Made by a program: the position numbers and the translations under genes
Assembly: GCA_004151065.3 (NCBI GenBank)
Contig: NWUY0300022769.1
Span: 53,225-66,717, forward strand
Length of the DNA stretch: 13,493 bases
Source of the DNA: Larix sibirica
Lineage: Eukaryota; Streptophyta; Pinopsida; Pinales; Pinaceae
Reading direction: 5' to 3'
The notes under the pieces: model-generated
The model's input: only the letters and a program-made list of their open reading frames with translations
What the model was told of the DNA's origin: nothing
Databases searched by the model: none
Shown: positions 1 to 8,109 of the stretch, piece by piece
Layout: every line of letters starts with the position of its first letter
How positions within the stretch are numbered: the first letter of the stretch is position 1

Positions 1-287
1 ATTATTCAATCGAGGATGTCTGTTATGCTTCTTTACAAATTATTCCAGCTTCAAGTCTACCCAATCCTGCATCTCTGGCTTAGTCGGATGGGCCACAACA
101 TTCCCCTTCACCTCAAAGTCATGGTCCCGACAACGGAATCATTTGTTGGTGCACTTTTACTTTGACCAGGGTTCAACACTTCACATCCACCAACAAACTC
201 CACAATCCATAGACACTGGCCTGAAAGGGAGTAAATCCCTTTTGACAACACTCGTAGAGCAATTGAAGTCTCACCTAAAGTATCCAT
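1..287 (-). pseudogene. Unidentified broken coding-like fragment
   Basis: I do not recognise this sequence. On the minus strand an ATG at 287-285 opens 59 codons ending in TGA at 110-108 (it begins MDTLGETSIALRVLSKG). A second minus-strand frame then looks more protein-like across about 1-180, including the stretch DHDFEVKGNVVAHPTKPEMQ followed by DWVDLKLE and a TAA stop, with basic residues after it. Two frames with coding-like composition that overlap in this way suggest a frameshifted old coding region running off the left edge. It lies downstream of the copia-type LTR in the same orientation, so it might be internal sequence of that element, but I saw no primer-binding site (TGGTATCAGAGC) between them. 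A captured host gene piece is an alternative. No function is proposed. Confidence 0.2.
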
Positions 288-567
288 GGGGACTGCAGAA
301 AACAGACTTCATGCAGAACAGAAGGGGAATACTCGACAAGTAATACATTCATCATTATGTTTCGTTACAGAACAATGGCATATGATAGCTTCGACAAGTT
401 CATAACATCGACATAGTCCATTACTTATCTAGATTAATTTATTTGCATCCAGTTTTCATACAATTAAACCCATCATGTATTCACTTATTTATTCAATAGA
501 GGAAAGGAACACTTATCACATCACAACATAGCAAACATTAACACACATAAAGACACCATGTTTTAAT

Positions 568-593
568 GTGGAAACCCATATGGGAAAAACCAC
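568..593. repeat. Interrupted hairpin near the LTR 3' end
   Basis: The plus strand has GTGG (568-571), AAA, the palindrome CCCATATGGG (575-584), AAAAA, then CCAC (590-593). The outer GTGG/CCAC arms and the inner CCCAT/ATGGG arms can pair, so the transcript of either strand could form a two-part stem. The block is common in plant copia LTRs; its role in the element is not known to me. Confidence 0.5.
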
Positions 594-820
594 GGAAGTG
601 CTTGTATTCTATTAAGAGTCGCAGCCAAATAAGCACTTCAGGTAAGACTTACAGATTTCTTCATGTATTACAAAGGATTTGCACACACACCCTGCAAATC
701 AACGACTCGGCTTCCTCAAAATATCTCCGACAAACATAGTTGATATCTTCATTACAGAGTACAAAAACTTGATTATCTCTACTGACTAAATGTGTAACCA
801 AAAATGTCATTTTTAATACA

Positions 821-829
821 TATTTATAG
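821..829 (-). promoter_or_regulatory. TATA box of the copia-type LTR
   Basis: The minus strand reads CTATAAATA, a near-ideal plant TATA box, about 260 bp inside the LTR from its TGTTGGGG start. That is where the U3/R boundary of a copia LTR would be expected. Transcription would run leftwards. Confidence 0.55.
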
Positions 830-1230
830 GGCGCACTAAGATTTTCCCGCTCCCACTAACCCACTAACTTCCTAACCGACTGATTATTACAATGTGGACC
901 AATTCTAACTAACTGACTCAACTTCGACCTTTGACACGATCAACATGAACATTTTCCCCATTTCCTATCCACTTTGTTGGAGTTGACCACTTCGTCGAAC
1001 TGGTTCCACTTTGTCTTTTTACACACCAAAACTTGTTTCTTCAAAAGTGGTACCTTCAAAACCTTGGCCCCAACAGGCCCCCAACACTCANAAAGCTTCA
1101 AGCTACGAGGATGACCTTCGTAAATAAGGTATAGACTTGACTCTTTGCATTCAAGTAATTTAATAGATCTAGGGAAAGGTTTTCATTTTTTTTTTCTTTG
1201 TTTTAGATCCGAATCATTCGGACTAGGGAG

Positions 1231-1984
1231 ATCAATTGGTGTCTGCACCGATGGATTTATCAATTAACAGTGCATCGTTTGTTGTAGGATTAATATAATC
1301 ATTGAGCCTGGAATATACATTATAAATGTTATCTAAATCTTGGGCATCATAATATCCTTTGATTGGTTCTACATATCTCTTCCCTTCTAATGTATCTAGA
1401 GGTGCGACAACTCTAATATCCTCATTTTCAAATGTCAGAACTCTCTCTTTGAAATTTATGATAGTTTGATTCTAATTTGCCCAATCAATCCCCACTAGCA
1501 TAGGATATGGATTGGTGTCGTCGATAATCACTATCACTTCATAGTCTACATATGTGCGCAGTCCTTCTACTTCGACAAGAAACCCAACCATTCGACCAAA
1601 TGGTATTACTTTCTGTTGATTAGCTAAGTGTAGCTGGATAGGTGACCATACTAACTTCAGCTTACCCATGTTCTTCCACATTTGCTTGGTCAATATGTTT
1701 ACATCTGAACCTAAATCTAGAATAACAAATTCCATGTCATAGTCACCAATCTACACATTAAGTCGCAGTTCTCGACTAGTTTTATGTCTTCTCTGGACAT
1801 GATTAACAACCCTTTCAGATCGCACTCCTTCCTCGGATTCTCCAATTAAATTTTGCAATTCTCTTAAAACATCCTCATTTTTAACCAAATCCAAACAACT
1901 TCTGAAAAAAGTATTAAGGGCACTTACTTTTCCAAAATTATTCTTTGTCTTAGACTTGTCGAAGCAAGGCGGCATGTCGTACAT
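1231..1984 (-). pseudogene. Retropepsin-like aspartic protease region
   Basis: The frame runs from a YDMPP motif (near 1984) through a helical-looking linker to the active-site block VILDLGSDVNIL at about 1728-1693. A conserved tail follows, with LVGIDWAN near 1472 and APLDTLEGKRYVEPI near 1350. DLGS in place of the usual D[ST]G is known from plant retroelement proteases, for example the DLGA form in Athila-type elements. The region would cut the gag-pol precursor. Two in-frame TAG codons break it: 1750-1748, just before IGDYDM, and one right after IDWAN (about 1471-1469). The frame ends at TGA 1230-1228. The plus-strand homologue at 10561-11420 aligns along its whole length, which supports reading straight through both stops. 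Confidence 0.8.
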
Positions 1985-2483
1985 GGGTCCTTCTTCAAAG
2001 GCAGGTGGCAGGGAATATGTTGATGTGCCCTTCAGAAATTCATCTCGAGCTTCAAAGAATACACTTTTCTCTTTCTAGACATCAAACTGCGGTGGCTTCT
2101 AAGCTACTGGTCAGACTCTTGGGTCTCTTAGATTATTGTTATTTTTCTTATCTTTGTCTATCGCAGCACCACCTCTTGCTACAACAATGACAGTAGGCTG
2201 ACCTAGTCTTGGTTCCACATAAATATTTTGCACATTTTGATTCTGGTTCTGATTCTGATTCTGATTTGATTTTCACTTGGCTATAAGTTGTGGACATTCT
2301 TCAATGGTATGATCCAGTGCTCTGCAATACATACAAGATGTAGCAGGATGTGGACAATCTCTAGCATAATGTCCAAGAGTACCACAATTATAACATATGA
2401 GTTGTCCTCTACCTCAACCAAATCCTCCTCGTCCACGGCCTCTGAATCCACCTCGATGTTGATTGAATTGTTCCTTAGGTCTT
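1985..2483 (-). pseudogene. Gag C-terminal region: RGG box, two knuckles, N/Q tract
   Basis: Immediately downstream of the gag core, the minus strand encodes an Arg-Gly-rich stretch (QFNQHRGGFRGRGRGGFG, then a TGA at 2416-2414, then GRG). Two CCHC-type zinc knuckles follow: CYNCGTLGHYARDC (2395-2354) and CMYCRALDHTIEEC (2335-2294). The second has an acidic residue where Gly normally precedes His. Next comes a NQNQNQ tract from a hexameric repeat (plus strand tctgat/ttctga, about 2238-2275). Knuckles and RGG boxes bind nucleic acid, so this is nucleocapsid-like. The TGA replaces an Arg codon: the homologous position at about 10098 is AGA. Between about 2200 and 1985 the sequence is a degenerate linker to the protease with several stops and no motif I can name. 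Confidence 0.75.
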
Positions 2484-3392
2484 TTAGGATGAACCCTCGC
2501 CCTTCATAAGAAATGTGTCTACAGCCCGTTCAGTGGGTAACTGATATGCTCGATAATGCTTTTCGCCATGCCCAAACGAGCTACAGAACTTGCACCATAA
2601 GTTTTGGGGAGCATTCACCATCTTTTGCAGCAAGTAGCATTCTTCTGGTCGATGTCCCTTGGTCTGACAGATTCGACACCATACAGCAGGATTTATTGGA
2701 CTTGGATTTCCAGCATTAAGATAGTCATGAAACGATGTACATTGGTCTTTGGAATGTCTATCTTCTTTACATCTAGTGCACCAAACATTTTCGCGCTTTT
2801 CTTTTCCCTTCTTAATATCCTGAATTTGAATAGACAGGTTTGTTAACTGTGACTGAATTTGAGCCATACCAGTGTCAGACACCCCAATAGGTGATGCTTC
2901 TAACTTCATAGCCAATTCTAAGGCCTTTGTCTGTGTCGGTATATTTTGTTGCATAAGTGGAATTCTGATGTGAGGCAACAATGCAACAATAAACCATTCC
3001 TTATGTTGTAAATCATTCATTGAAAAGCTTGTACGAGCCATCAATGTTTTGAAACGTTGATTGAAGTCCCAAACATACTCATTTGATGCTTGCTTGATTT
3101 CCTTAAATTCTGTGATACATTGAGATTCAGACTTTGACTTCTTAAATTCAATATTTGGTCCTTCCTTGACTTCTTCCAAGGTCTTCGCAAGTTGGTTACC
3201 AATAACTTCATAAAACTTCATAAACCAATCTAATGCACGACCTCGCAGAGTCGTGATCAACTGCGCCAACTTAACGTTGTTATCCTGGACTTGCTTCACA
3301 GTCCAAACGGCATTGAATAAAAACCATTGTTGTTCTGGATCTTCTGATCCATTCCCATTAAAAATAGTTAACTTCATGTTGACCAAATCCAT
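2484..3392 (-). pseudogene. Ty3/gypsy-like Gag core with three zinc knuckles
   Basis: An open stretch of 302 codons from the ATG at 3392-3390. Residues about 8-165 look like a retrotransposon gag (capsid) domain, with the features WTVKQVQ, LRGRALDWF, WDFNQRFKTLM and EWFIVALLPHIR. A coiled, polar linker follows (about 175-200), then knuckles C205-C208-H213-C218 and C239-C242-H247-C252, both CX2CX4HX4C. A third lacks the last Cys (C267, C270, H275, then H279-Y280). Gag packages element RNA in cytoplasmic particles. The frame remains open upstream of the ATG apart from a TAG at 3404-3402, so the ATG may not be the original start. Downstream the protein continues, interrupted by a stop, into the RGG and knuckle region. 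This is the best-preserved coding stretch in the window. Confidence 0.85.
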
Positions 3393-3917
3393 TCTAGACC
3401 TCTAGGGATTTGATTGATTCACTACTAATAGACCACTACTTGGAGCCTTCCCACTCGGCAAAGTACTCTTCGGAATACTGCCACTACTATGACTATATGG
3501 AATAAAATGCAAAGAAATATTAGGTCTTACCTCAGTCTCAGGAGATGTACGCGGATTCATGGGTATGTCGCAACCTCGGGTCTGGAATGGTCCTTTAGAT
3601 CCTTCTTCTTCCTCGGGAATGAGCTAGTAGTCAACCTCTTTATCACTAGAATCCTCGTCGAGTTGTGGTAATGATTCATAGTTTCTCCTTTCAGTCGCAT
3701 TGCAACCCCTCTTTTATGTCGCAGTTATCCTCCTTTTGTTCGACCGAAATCATCTTCCACTCCGTAGAAATCCACACTCTTCGTCTGATTCAATTTCATC
3801 TCCACTTATCATCTCAGCTCATACCAATAATTCTGTCCAAACCATTATCCATCTGATACCCATGCCCACCGCACACAATTGCTCTACTCGTCAAATTCCA
3901 TTCGCATTACACATTTT
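3393..3917 (-). pseudogene. Acidic Ser-rich linker of Gag, frameshifted
   Basis: Between the N-terminal module and the gag core the minus strand reads as a low-complexity linker. Segments include SLPQLDEDSSDKEVDY (then a TAG), LIPEEEEGSKGPFQTRG, and closer to the core SSGSIPKSTLPSGKAPSSG. These pieces lie in different frames and stops interrupt them, so at least one indel has occurred. Acidic Ser/Pro-rich linkers are common in plant gag proteins and evolve quickly. The plus-strand copy has a similarly poor linker (8611-9104). A GAGGTAAGAC stretch near 3533-3524 resembles a splice donor, but I see no matching acceptor and give it no weight. Confidence 0.5.
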
Positions 3918-4272
3918 TCACAAAATCCTTTTGATCGACAAGTTCAACGACTTGAGGTACTTACCGCGCAAACCTTCAAAGAATTCACGTTCTGCTGCAC
4001 TATAGGACTTGATAGTGTCAACAGCGAATTCAGTAATATACCTGTCCAACTCACTATCTAGCCAGAAATCTACTGCGTGAGAGATTCTGTTGTTCACACC
4101 CTTCAGTCGCTGTATCAACTCAGGTGTCCAATATCTAGGTTCACCTCCTTGGAAGTTTGTCTTTTTTTCACTCAACCTTGCTAACCATCCATGCAATATC
4201 ACTGGGAACTTGCCAAATAATACTTCATGAATATCAATAAAAACATACTTATNTATCTTCCAAAGTTACAAA
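3918..4272 (-). pseudogene. N-terminal Gag-associated module of unknown function
   Basis: An open frame covers 4202-3918 and extends upstream without a stop to about 4265, across the ambiguous base at 4253. It includes KYVFIDIHEVLFGKFPV, then ILHGWLARLSEKK, GGEPRYWTPELIQRLKGV, DFWLDSELDRYITEF and SYSAAEREFFEGLRGKYLKS. It is rich in aromatic residues and predicted-helix patterns, and lies upstream of the gag core in the same orientation. Its end (SYSAAEREFFEG...YLKSL..IK) matches the plus-strand element at 8475-8560, so it belongs to the element and is not a passing host exon. I know no named domain for it. A matrix-like or extra N-terminal capsid domain is a guess. The true start codon is not visible; an in-frame TAA lies upstream at about 4270. 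Confidence 0.6.
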
Positions 4273-4599
4273 TACATCAACACTGATATTGTTTGCATTT
4301 CTGATGATTATTAGTTTAGTTTTGGCTAAGAATTTTAGTTACCTAAGACAACTCTTAGTTCTTTGGGCTCCTTTTTGGAAATTTTTGGCCATAACCCTCG
4401 GCTTGTGGGGGGCTAGTTTTGTTTTTTCTCAGACATCTTTAAAATATTTGATTAGAAACCCCTCTTTATACTCTGATTAGACAGGATGGCCCCTAGTGGT
4501 ATATGCATGTTATAGCTACGTTATGTACTATCTTTGTAGATAAGCTCTGTACATTCTTTCTTTTCTGTTTAATATAATTCTCGAACTTACAAAAAAAAA
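4273..4599 (+). mobile_element. Probable 5'-truncated LINE 3' tail
   Basis: The stretch has T-rich blocks such as TTTGGGCTCCTTTTTGG near 4358, then CTTTCTTTTCTGTTTAATAT, and finishes TTCTCGAACTTAC followed by nine A (4591-4599). This resembles the 3' untranslated end and poly(A) of plant L1-type LINEs, which often end in TTTAATATA...TTAC plus A-tail. No RT domain is left, so the copy would be strongly 5'-truncated. I could not define target duplications. A hydrophobic 63-codon frame (4289-4480) in it has no recognisable family and is probably chance. From 4600 to 4731 there is only AT-rich sequence with no feature I can name. Confidence 0.4.
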
Positions 4600-5022
4600 T
4601 ACATGATTAAGAATTGAAAGTTTTCACTTTGAAATATTTTGATATTTGTATGTTAATGAGCATAGTATTATCGTGGATATTTATGTTTAATACGTTTAGG
4701 ATTATCAACTATATTAATGTACTAGTATAAGTGTGTCATACATCTTGTAGTGATAATAACAAAGTAGGTAACAAATTACTCAAAAATAGCAAGTAATGAG
4801 TGTTGAGCAGTAGTAGACAATGGATGTTAAGCATCAACAATTGGGCAATTAATTGTTGGTGATTTCTAATATGTAAAATTGAAAACCATAAATGGTTTAA
4901 GGTTTTGTTATGCCTATTTATCAAGTGTTTGGGTTGGGGGTATGGAGAATGTTTTAAACTTACTATTACACTACAAATATTTTTCTAAAACCTTTATGTT
5001 GTTGAATGCTAGTGTTGACAAA

Positions 5023-5027
5023 ACAAA
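5023..5027 (+). repeat. Target-site duplication acaaa, left copy
   Basis: The five bases directly before the TG of the nested unit. An identical acaaa follows its terminal CA at 8105-8109. Five-base duplications are the usual product of LTR-element integrase. Confidence 0.7.
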
Positions 5028-5271
5028 TGTTAGTGTAAGTACAATTAGTTAAGCTTACATAAGCTAACTTATACACCAATTTGGTATGCTTATCTGCTAG
5101 ACTGGTATACCTTGTTTCCTCGATGGCATATCATCAAATTCCACGATGGGATTTTTTGGGTTTGTTATAAATAAACCCGGCTTTCTCTTGTAATAAACAA
5201 GATAGAAATATACAAATTATTGTTGTTATGTAGAGGTTCATATAGGGTTTGGGTTGGTTTGAGATTTATGT
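5028..5271 (+). repeat. Nested element, left LTR
   Basis: About 244 bp, related to 7860-8104. Shared landmarks include the start TGTTAGTGTA, ACCTTGTTTCC, the block TTTGTTATAAATAAACC and TTGTAATAAACAAGATA. TATAAATAAA (5166-5175) is a good TATA box and AATAAA downstream could serve as a poly(A) signal. The right end has drifted (TTATGTC, against TTGTACA in the right copy). Confidence 0.7.
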
Positions 5272-5547
5272 CTTATGAGTTAGCGTATTTAGCTCAATTT
5301 TTTCTACTGGTTGATTTTAGCCTTCAACTTGAAATTTTCTAGATTGTGTCGCTAATATTTGTGGATACGATTCATCGACACATGTGATATCTTAGCTATG
5401 TCAAAGGATCTACATATATCAAGCATATTATGAGTTGAAGATCTATTGTCTCAAGCATTTCTATCTCGTTATCTCTCCTCTCAAGTCACATTGTTTTGTT
5501 AAAGTGTGATATTGGGGCCCATGTGCTTCTAAATGGACTATGCATTA

Positions 5548-5687
5548 CCCACAACGAAAACTACCAATATAATAAGATCCATCAAGGTTTAATAAAGAAG
5601 AGAAATCCCTTCATGGCCCACAATGACAACTACCAAGATAAAAAAGCTTTATGAAGGTTTCTTAAAAAAAGAGAAAACCCTTCATCC
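5548..5687 (+). repeat. Two-unit tandem duplication (69 and 71 bp)
   Basis: Unit 1 (5548-5616) and unit 2 (5617-5687) both begin CCCACAA, then carry ACTACCA, AAGGTTT, and end AAA plus CCCTTCAT. They differ at perhaps a quarter of positions, so the duplication is old. The same pair is present in the 3' LTR copy at 13315-13455, so it predates the last transposition of the host element. Confidence 0.7.
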
Positions 5688-6728
5688 AAATTGTGCCACA
5701 TCTTGATTTTGGATTTATGGTGTTTCTTGGTACCATATCTACTCTTTACATATAAAAATTCATCCAAGGTAGTGTGGCTAATTTCACACATGAAGGATTG
5801 TGTGGGTTCCAATTTTGTTCAGTTTGAGCAATTTTTATAATACGATTTTATGTTTTTATTGTTAATGGTTTCACATTTATTTCATTGTGTCTATGCAGAT
5901 TTCTATTTTTTGGCCTTAGTTTTGGTACTTCTTCCCAAACGACTTTCCAGACTTGTATCTGATCTACAACCTACAATGACCTTTTAGATCTATATCCAGT
6001 CTTTACACAACAAATTGTGTCTCTTACATTGCTCGCTTATTTTGGTGTAGATTGCATCCTTTACACTCAAATATGTGATTTGTACAATGTGAATAAGGGA
6101 TTTCATACTAGAGCTACAAACCATGGAGATCAATTAGGTGGTAGATCTATTCCCTATATCCTCCACATATCATCTTAAAATATCATAATTTTTTTTTTAT
6201 CATACATCCTTGAGCGATCTAATGCTATGGGTGTTGTTCACTATGGCCTCTCCTTCCAATGTTTGGAACAACTTCTAGTCTTCTCAGTAGAGTTGAGAAG
6301 AAAAGTTGGTATTTCATCACTGAGTTATTAATTTAGTAATTGAATTTTTAATTCAATTTGATGGCCTTCTTCCTCTATAGTTTATCCTTCCATGGAATTG
6401 TTATTTCTTTTTTAAAATGATACGAAAATGTGTGTCTTCTTATGGGGGAGTTGGCATGTGACTTATGTTTGAACGATGGGACCAAGTATCTATTCCATTT
6501 GCCATCATATTTTGCAAACAAAAAAAATTTCATTTGCATGTGAAGGTTTAGCTTGTTTTTGGAGACACTTTTGGCATAGTATTTTGTTTTCCAATATATT
6601 GTATTGTAAAGAGGTTATTGGTAGTTTTGTTTCATATCTTTTCACAAGAGTCTCCACTTTCCATCATGTTTGAGGCATTGCAAATATAATTATGCTCTCT
6701 TTCTAATGAGTGGTAGCACGCAAAACAT

Positions 6729-6953
6729 TTTTTTTTACTAGGGGAATCGACAATTGGGGTTGGGCTAGTACTCGCGTGACACATGGTCTAGGGATCCAAT
6801 CTTGCTACCACTATACCCATAGGTGCATCCAAAGGGCCTAACCATGGCACACGGGTACGCTTGGGGGGATTCGAACACGTGACCTTCCATTTACAACTGA
6901 TTACAACTTCTCATCTTTATGACTAGAGCTTCCCCCCATGGGCTATAGCACAC
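6729..6953 (-). mobile_element. tRNA-derived SINE candidate
   Basis: On the minus strand, TAGCCCATGGGG (6945-6934) resembles a pol III A box, and GTTCGAATCC (about 6877-6868) matches the B box except at the first base of the 11-mer. The spacing of about 58 bases is longer than in a normal tRNA, but tRNA-derived SINE heads vary. The body runs to CCCCTAGT followed by a run of nine A (plus-strand poly-T about 6729-6737), as expected for a SINE tail. Flanks TAGCACGCAAAACAT (6714-6728) and TAGCACACACCACTT (6946-6960) agree at 11 of 15 positions. They might be a decayed target duplication, but the second overlaps where the tRNA head should begin. It is not a functional tRNA. Confidence 0.5.
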
Positions 6954-7850
6954 ACCACTTATTTTCCTCTTTGAGATTGTCATTTTTTCTCAAAGGTTGA
7001 AAAAATATGTGTTGATTCCTTTCTTGTACATGGGTTCCTATCATGGCCTTGTTTTCCAAGACCTATATTGAGGATTGTTGCAATGATGGTCTTTATTTAT
7101 GGTACCTTTTATATGCACCTTTGGGTAGTGGATTGTGGATCACTCATGGAGATAGTATTAAAGTGTTACAAGGAACCTGCCTACGTGAACTACCTTGCTT
7201 TGTAGTCTCTCTGTTGGAGCTAACGACCTCGAAGTGTTTCTTACTTAAAGTTGTTTTGCATGATTTCCACCTTTATCTTGTACCTTCATTTTTTTCCATC
7301 ATTTGTGACATGCAGTACCATCATCTATGTCCACCTAGTTCATCATTTTGGAGGGATGGTGTGCAATGAATCACCAGGTTATTATTTTCACCATTTTGTT
7401 TGAGATCAACCTTCCTTAGAGTGATCCTCGTATATATAACAAATTCATATTTTGATTCATGTGGAAATTAGTGACCCATGCACTATGGAGATATGGATTG
7501 GAATCCATAGGGACACTCATTTTGTGTTGTTTTCTCAATTATACGTGAGAACATAAGCAAGCCTTCTATGTTAGGACTCCTTTTGAAGAATCAATTTATT
7601 TTGCGGTGATGGTGTGCATTTAATTCTCACTGTCTCAGGGGTTTGAAATTTGTTGCATGGAGTATTTTGTGGGATTTTATTTAGATTCAATTTGAAGGCC
7701 TTTTTTGTGATTGCCACTCTTTTGGGGAAGGAGTTTTTCCAAGGAATTTTACTTCTTTTCTCCACTGATGAGATTTTTGTACTTGGGTACCTAAGCAAGC
7801 TTTGTCACAGTGACCAAATTTTTCTTATCTTTAATCCCTGTGTTTCGCTT

Positions 7851-7858
7851 AAAGGGAG
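7851..7858 (+). promoter_or_regulatory. Polypurine tract of nested element
   Basis: AAAGGGAG lies one base before the TG of the right nested LTR, the expected place for the plus-strand primer of reverse transcription. It fixes the orientation of the nested element as plus. Confidence 0.55.
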
Positions 7859-7859
7859 T

Positions 7860-8104
7860 TGTTAGTGTATGACTAATTAGTTAATATTATGTAGGCTAAC
7901 TTATCAACTAGGTTGGTGTGCTTATATTATATCCGAGTAAACCTTGTTTCCTAGTTGGCACAACATCAAATTTTGAGATGGGAATTCCCATGTTTGTTAT
8001 AAATAAACCTAGATTTCTATTGTAATAAACAAGATAACAATATGCAATTTATTTTTGTTATGTTGAGGTTCATTTATGATCCAGGTTGATCTCGCATTTG
8101 TACA
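7860..8104 (+). repeat. Nested element, right LTR
   Basis: 245 bp from TGTTAGTGTATGAC to TTTGTACA. Roughly 62 of 244 positions differ from the left nested LTR by hand alignment. The TATA box TATAAATAAA (7998-8007) and the AATAAACAAGATA block are intact. It is followed directly by the target duplication acaaa. Confidence 0.7.
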
Positions 8105-8109
8105 ACAAA
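8105..8109 (+). repeat. Target-site duplication acaaa, right copy
   Basis: Identical to 5023-5027. The host LTR resumes after it. Confidence 0.7.

Larger units (their letters stand above)
541..1086 (-). mobile_element. Ty1/copia-type LTR (solo or partial)
   Basis: Read on the minus strand, the block starts TGTTGGGG at 1086 (or at a second TGTTGGGG starting at 1075). It carries a clear TATA box (821-829). Near its far end is the GGTTTTTCCCATATGGG-type block followed by a mutated GTTTCCAC, which is familiar from the 3' part of many plant copia LTRs. The far (left) boundary is not defined: I could not find a terminal CA followed by a tRNA-iMet primer site, and similar AT-rich sequence rich in CGAC words continues to about 340. 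No copia gag, integrase or RT is visible, so this is either a solo LTR or an LTR whose internal region was lost. It sits just past the protease end of the minus-strand gypsy remnant. I infer a separate insertion, not that element's own LTR. Confidence 0.6.
1231..4272 (-). mobile_element. Degenerate Ty3/gypsy-like gag-protease remnant
   Basis: This parent entry covers a minus-strand gag-protease region in the order N-terminal module (4272-3918), acidic linker (3917-3393), gag core with three knuckles (3392-2484), RGG box plus two further knuckles and N/Q tract (2483-2230), and protease (1984-1231). RT, RNase H and integrase are absent, and coding similarity stops at a TGA at 1230-1228. No LTR pair of its own was found. 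The modules match the plus-strand element at 8422-11300 in the same order, so the two are members of one family in opposite orientation. The copy is broken by several in-frame stops and at least one frame change in the linker, but it is better preserved than the plus copy. Confidence 0.85.
5272..7859 (+). other. Interior of nested element, no recognisable genes
   Basis: About 2.6 kb of AT-rich, T-rich sequence. Contents I can support are a two-unit tandem repeat (5548-5687), a SINE candidate on the minus strand (about 6729-6953) and a terminal purine tract (7851-7858). Open frames such as 7043-7369 (108 codons), 6476-6673 and 7650-7865 show no known motif and are rich in Phe, Leu and Cys, as expected from translating T-rich DNA. 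A loosely similar pair of blocks occurs at about 6350-6415 and 7685-7760 (TTCAATTTGA.GGCCTT and later CCA.GGAATT), which may be an old internal duplication. The first 454 bp are also present in the 3' LTR at 13039-13493. Confidence 0.5.
5028..8104 (+). mobile_element. Nested non-coding LTR-type element (3077 bp)
   Basis: It starts TGTTAGTGTA and ends TTTGTACA, with related ends at 5028-5271 and 7860-8104 in direct orientation. It is flanked by acaaa on both sides, and a purine tract (aaagggag) lies just before the right LTR. The interior of about 2.6 kb has no recognisable gag, protease, RT or integrase, so it resembles a large non-autonomous retrotransposon derivative (LARD-like) or a fully decayed element. 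Orientation follows from the purine tract and from the TATAAATAAA boxes in the LTRs. A primer site after the left LTR is not recognisable. The LTR pair is about 75% identical, so this insertion is much older than the last jump of the element that carries it. Confidence 0.75.

Noticed and set aside
1207-1222. Palindrome CCGAATcATTCGG as a regulatory site
   Set aside because: A perfect but short inverted repeat at the end of a decayed element, with no promoter or gene next to it.
3522-3534. Splice donor in the gag linker of the minus copy
   Set aside because: A single GAGGTAAGAC match without an acceptor or an open exon is not enough.
4289-4480. Hydrophobic 63-codon frame that might be a small membrane protein
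   Set aside because: It falls in the T-rich LINE-like tail, with no conserved context or homologue seen.
5272-5330. Primer-binding site of the nested element (for example TGGTTGATTTTAGCC at about 5309)
   Set aside because: It resembles the iMet site only loosely and lies about 37 bp after the LTR end instead of next to it.
6868-6945. A tRNA gene on the minus strand
   Set aside because: A and B box-like sequences are present, but the spacing is too long and no paired acceptor stem or plausible anticodon arm can be drawn. A SINE head fits better.
7043-7369. 108-codon open frame in the nested element
   Set aside because: No known motif, T-rich composition giving Phe/Leu/Cys-rich translation, and no support from a second copy in the window.
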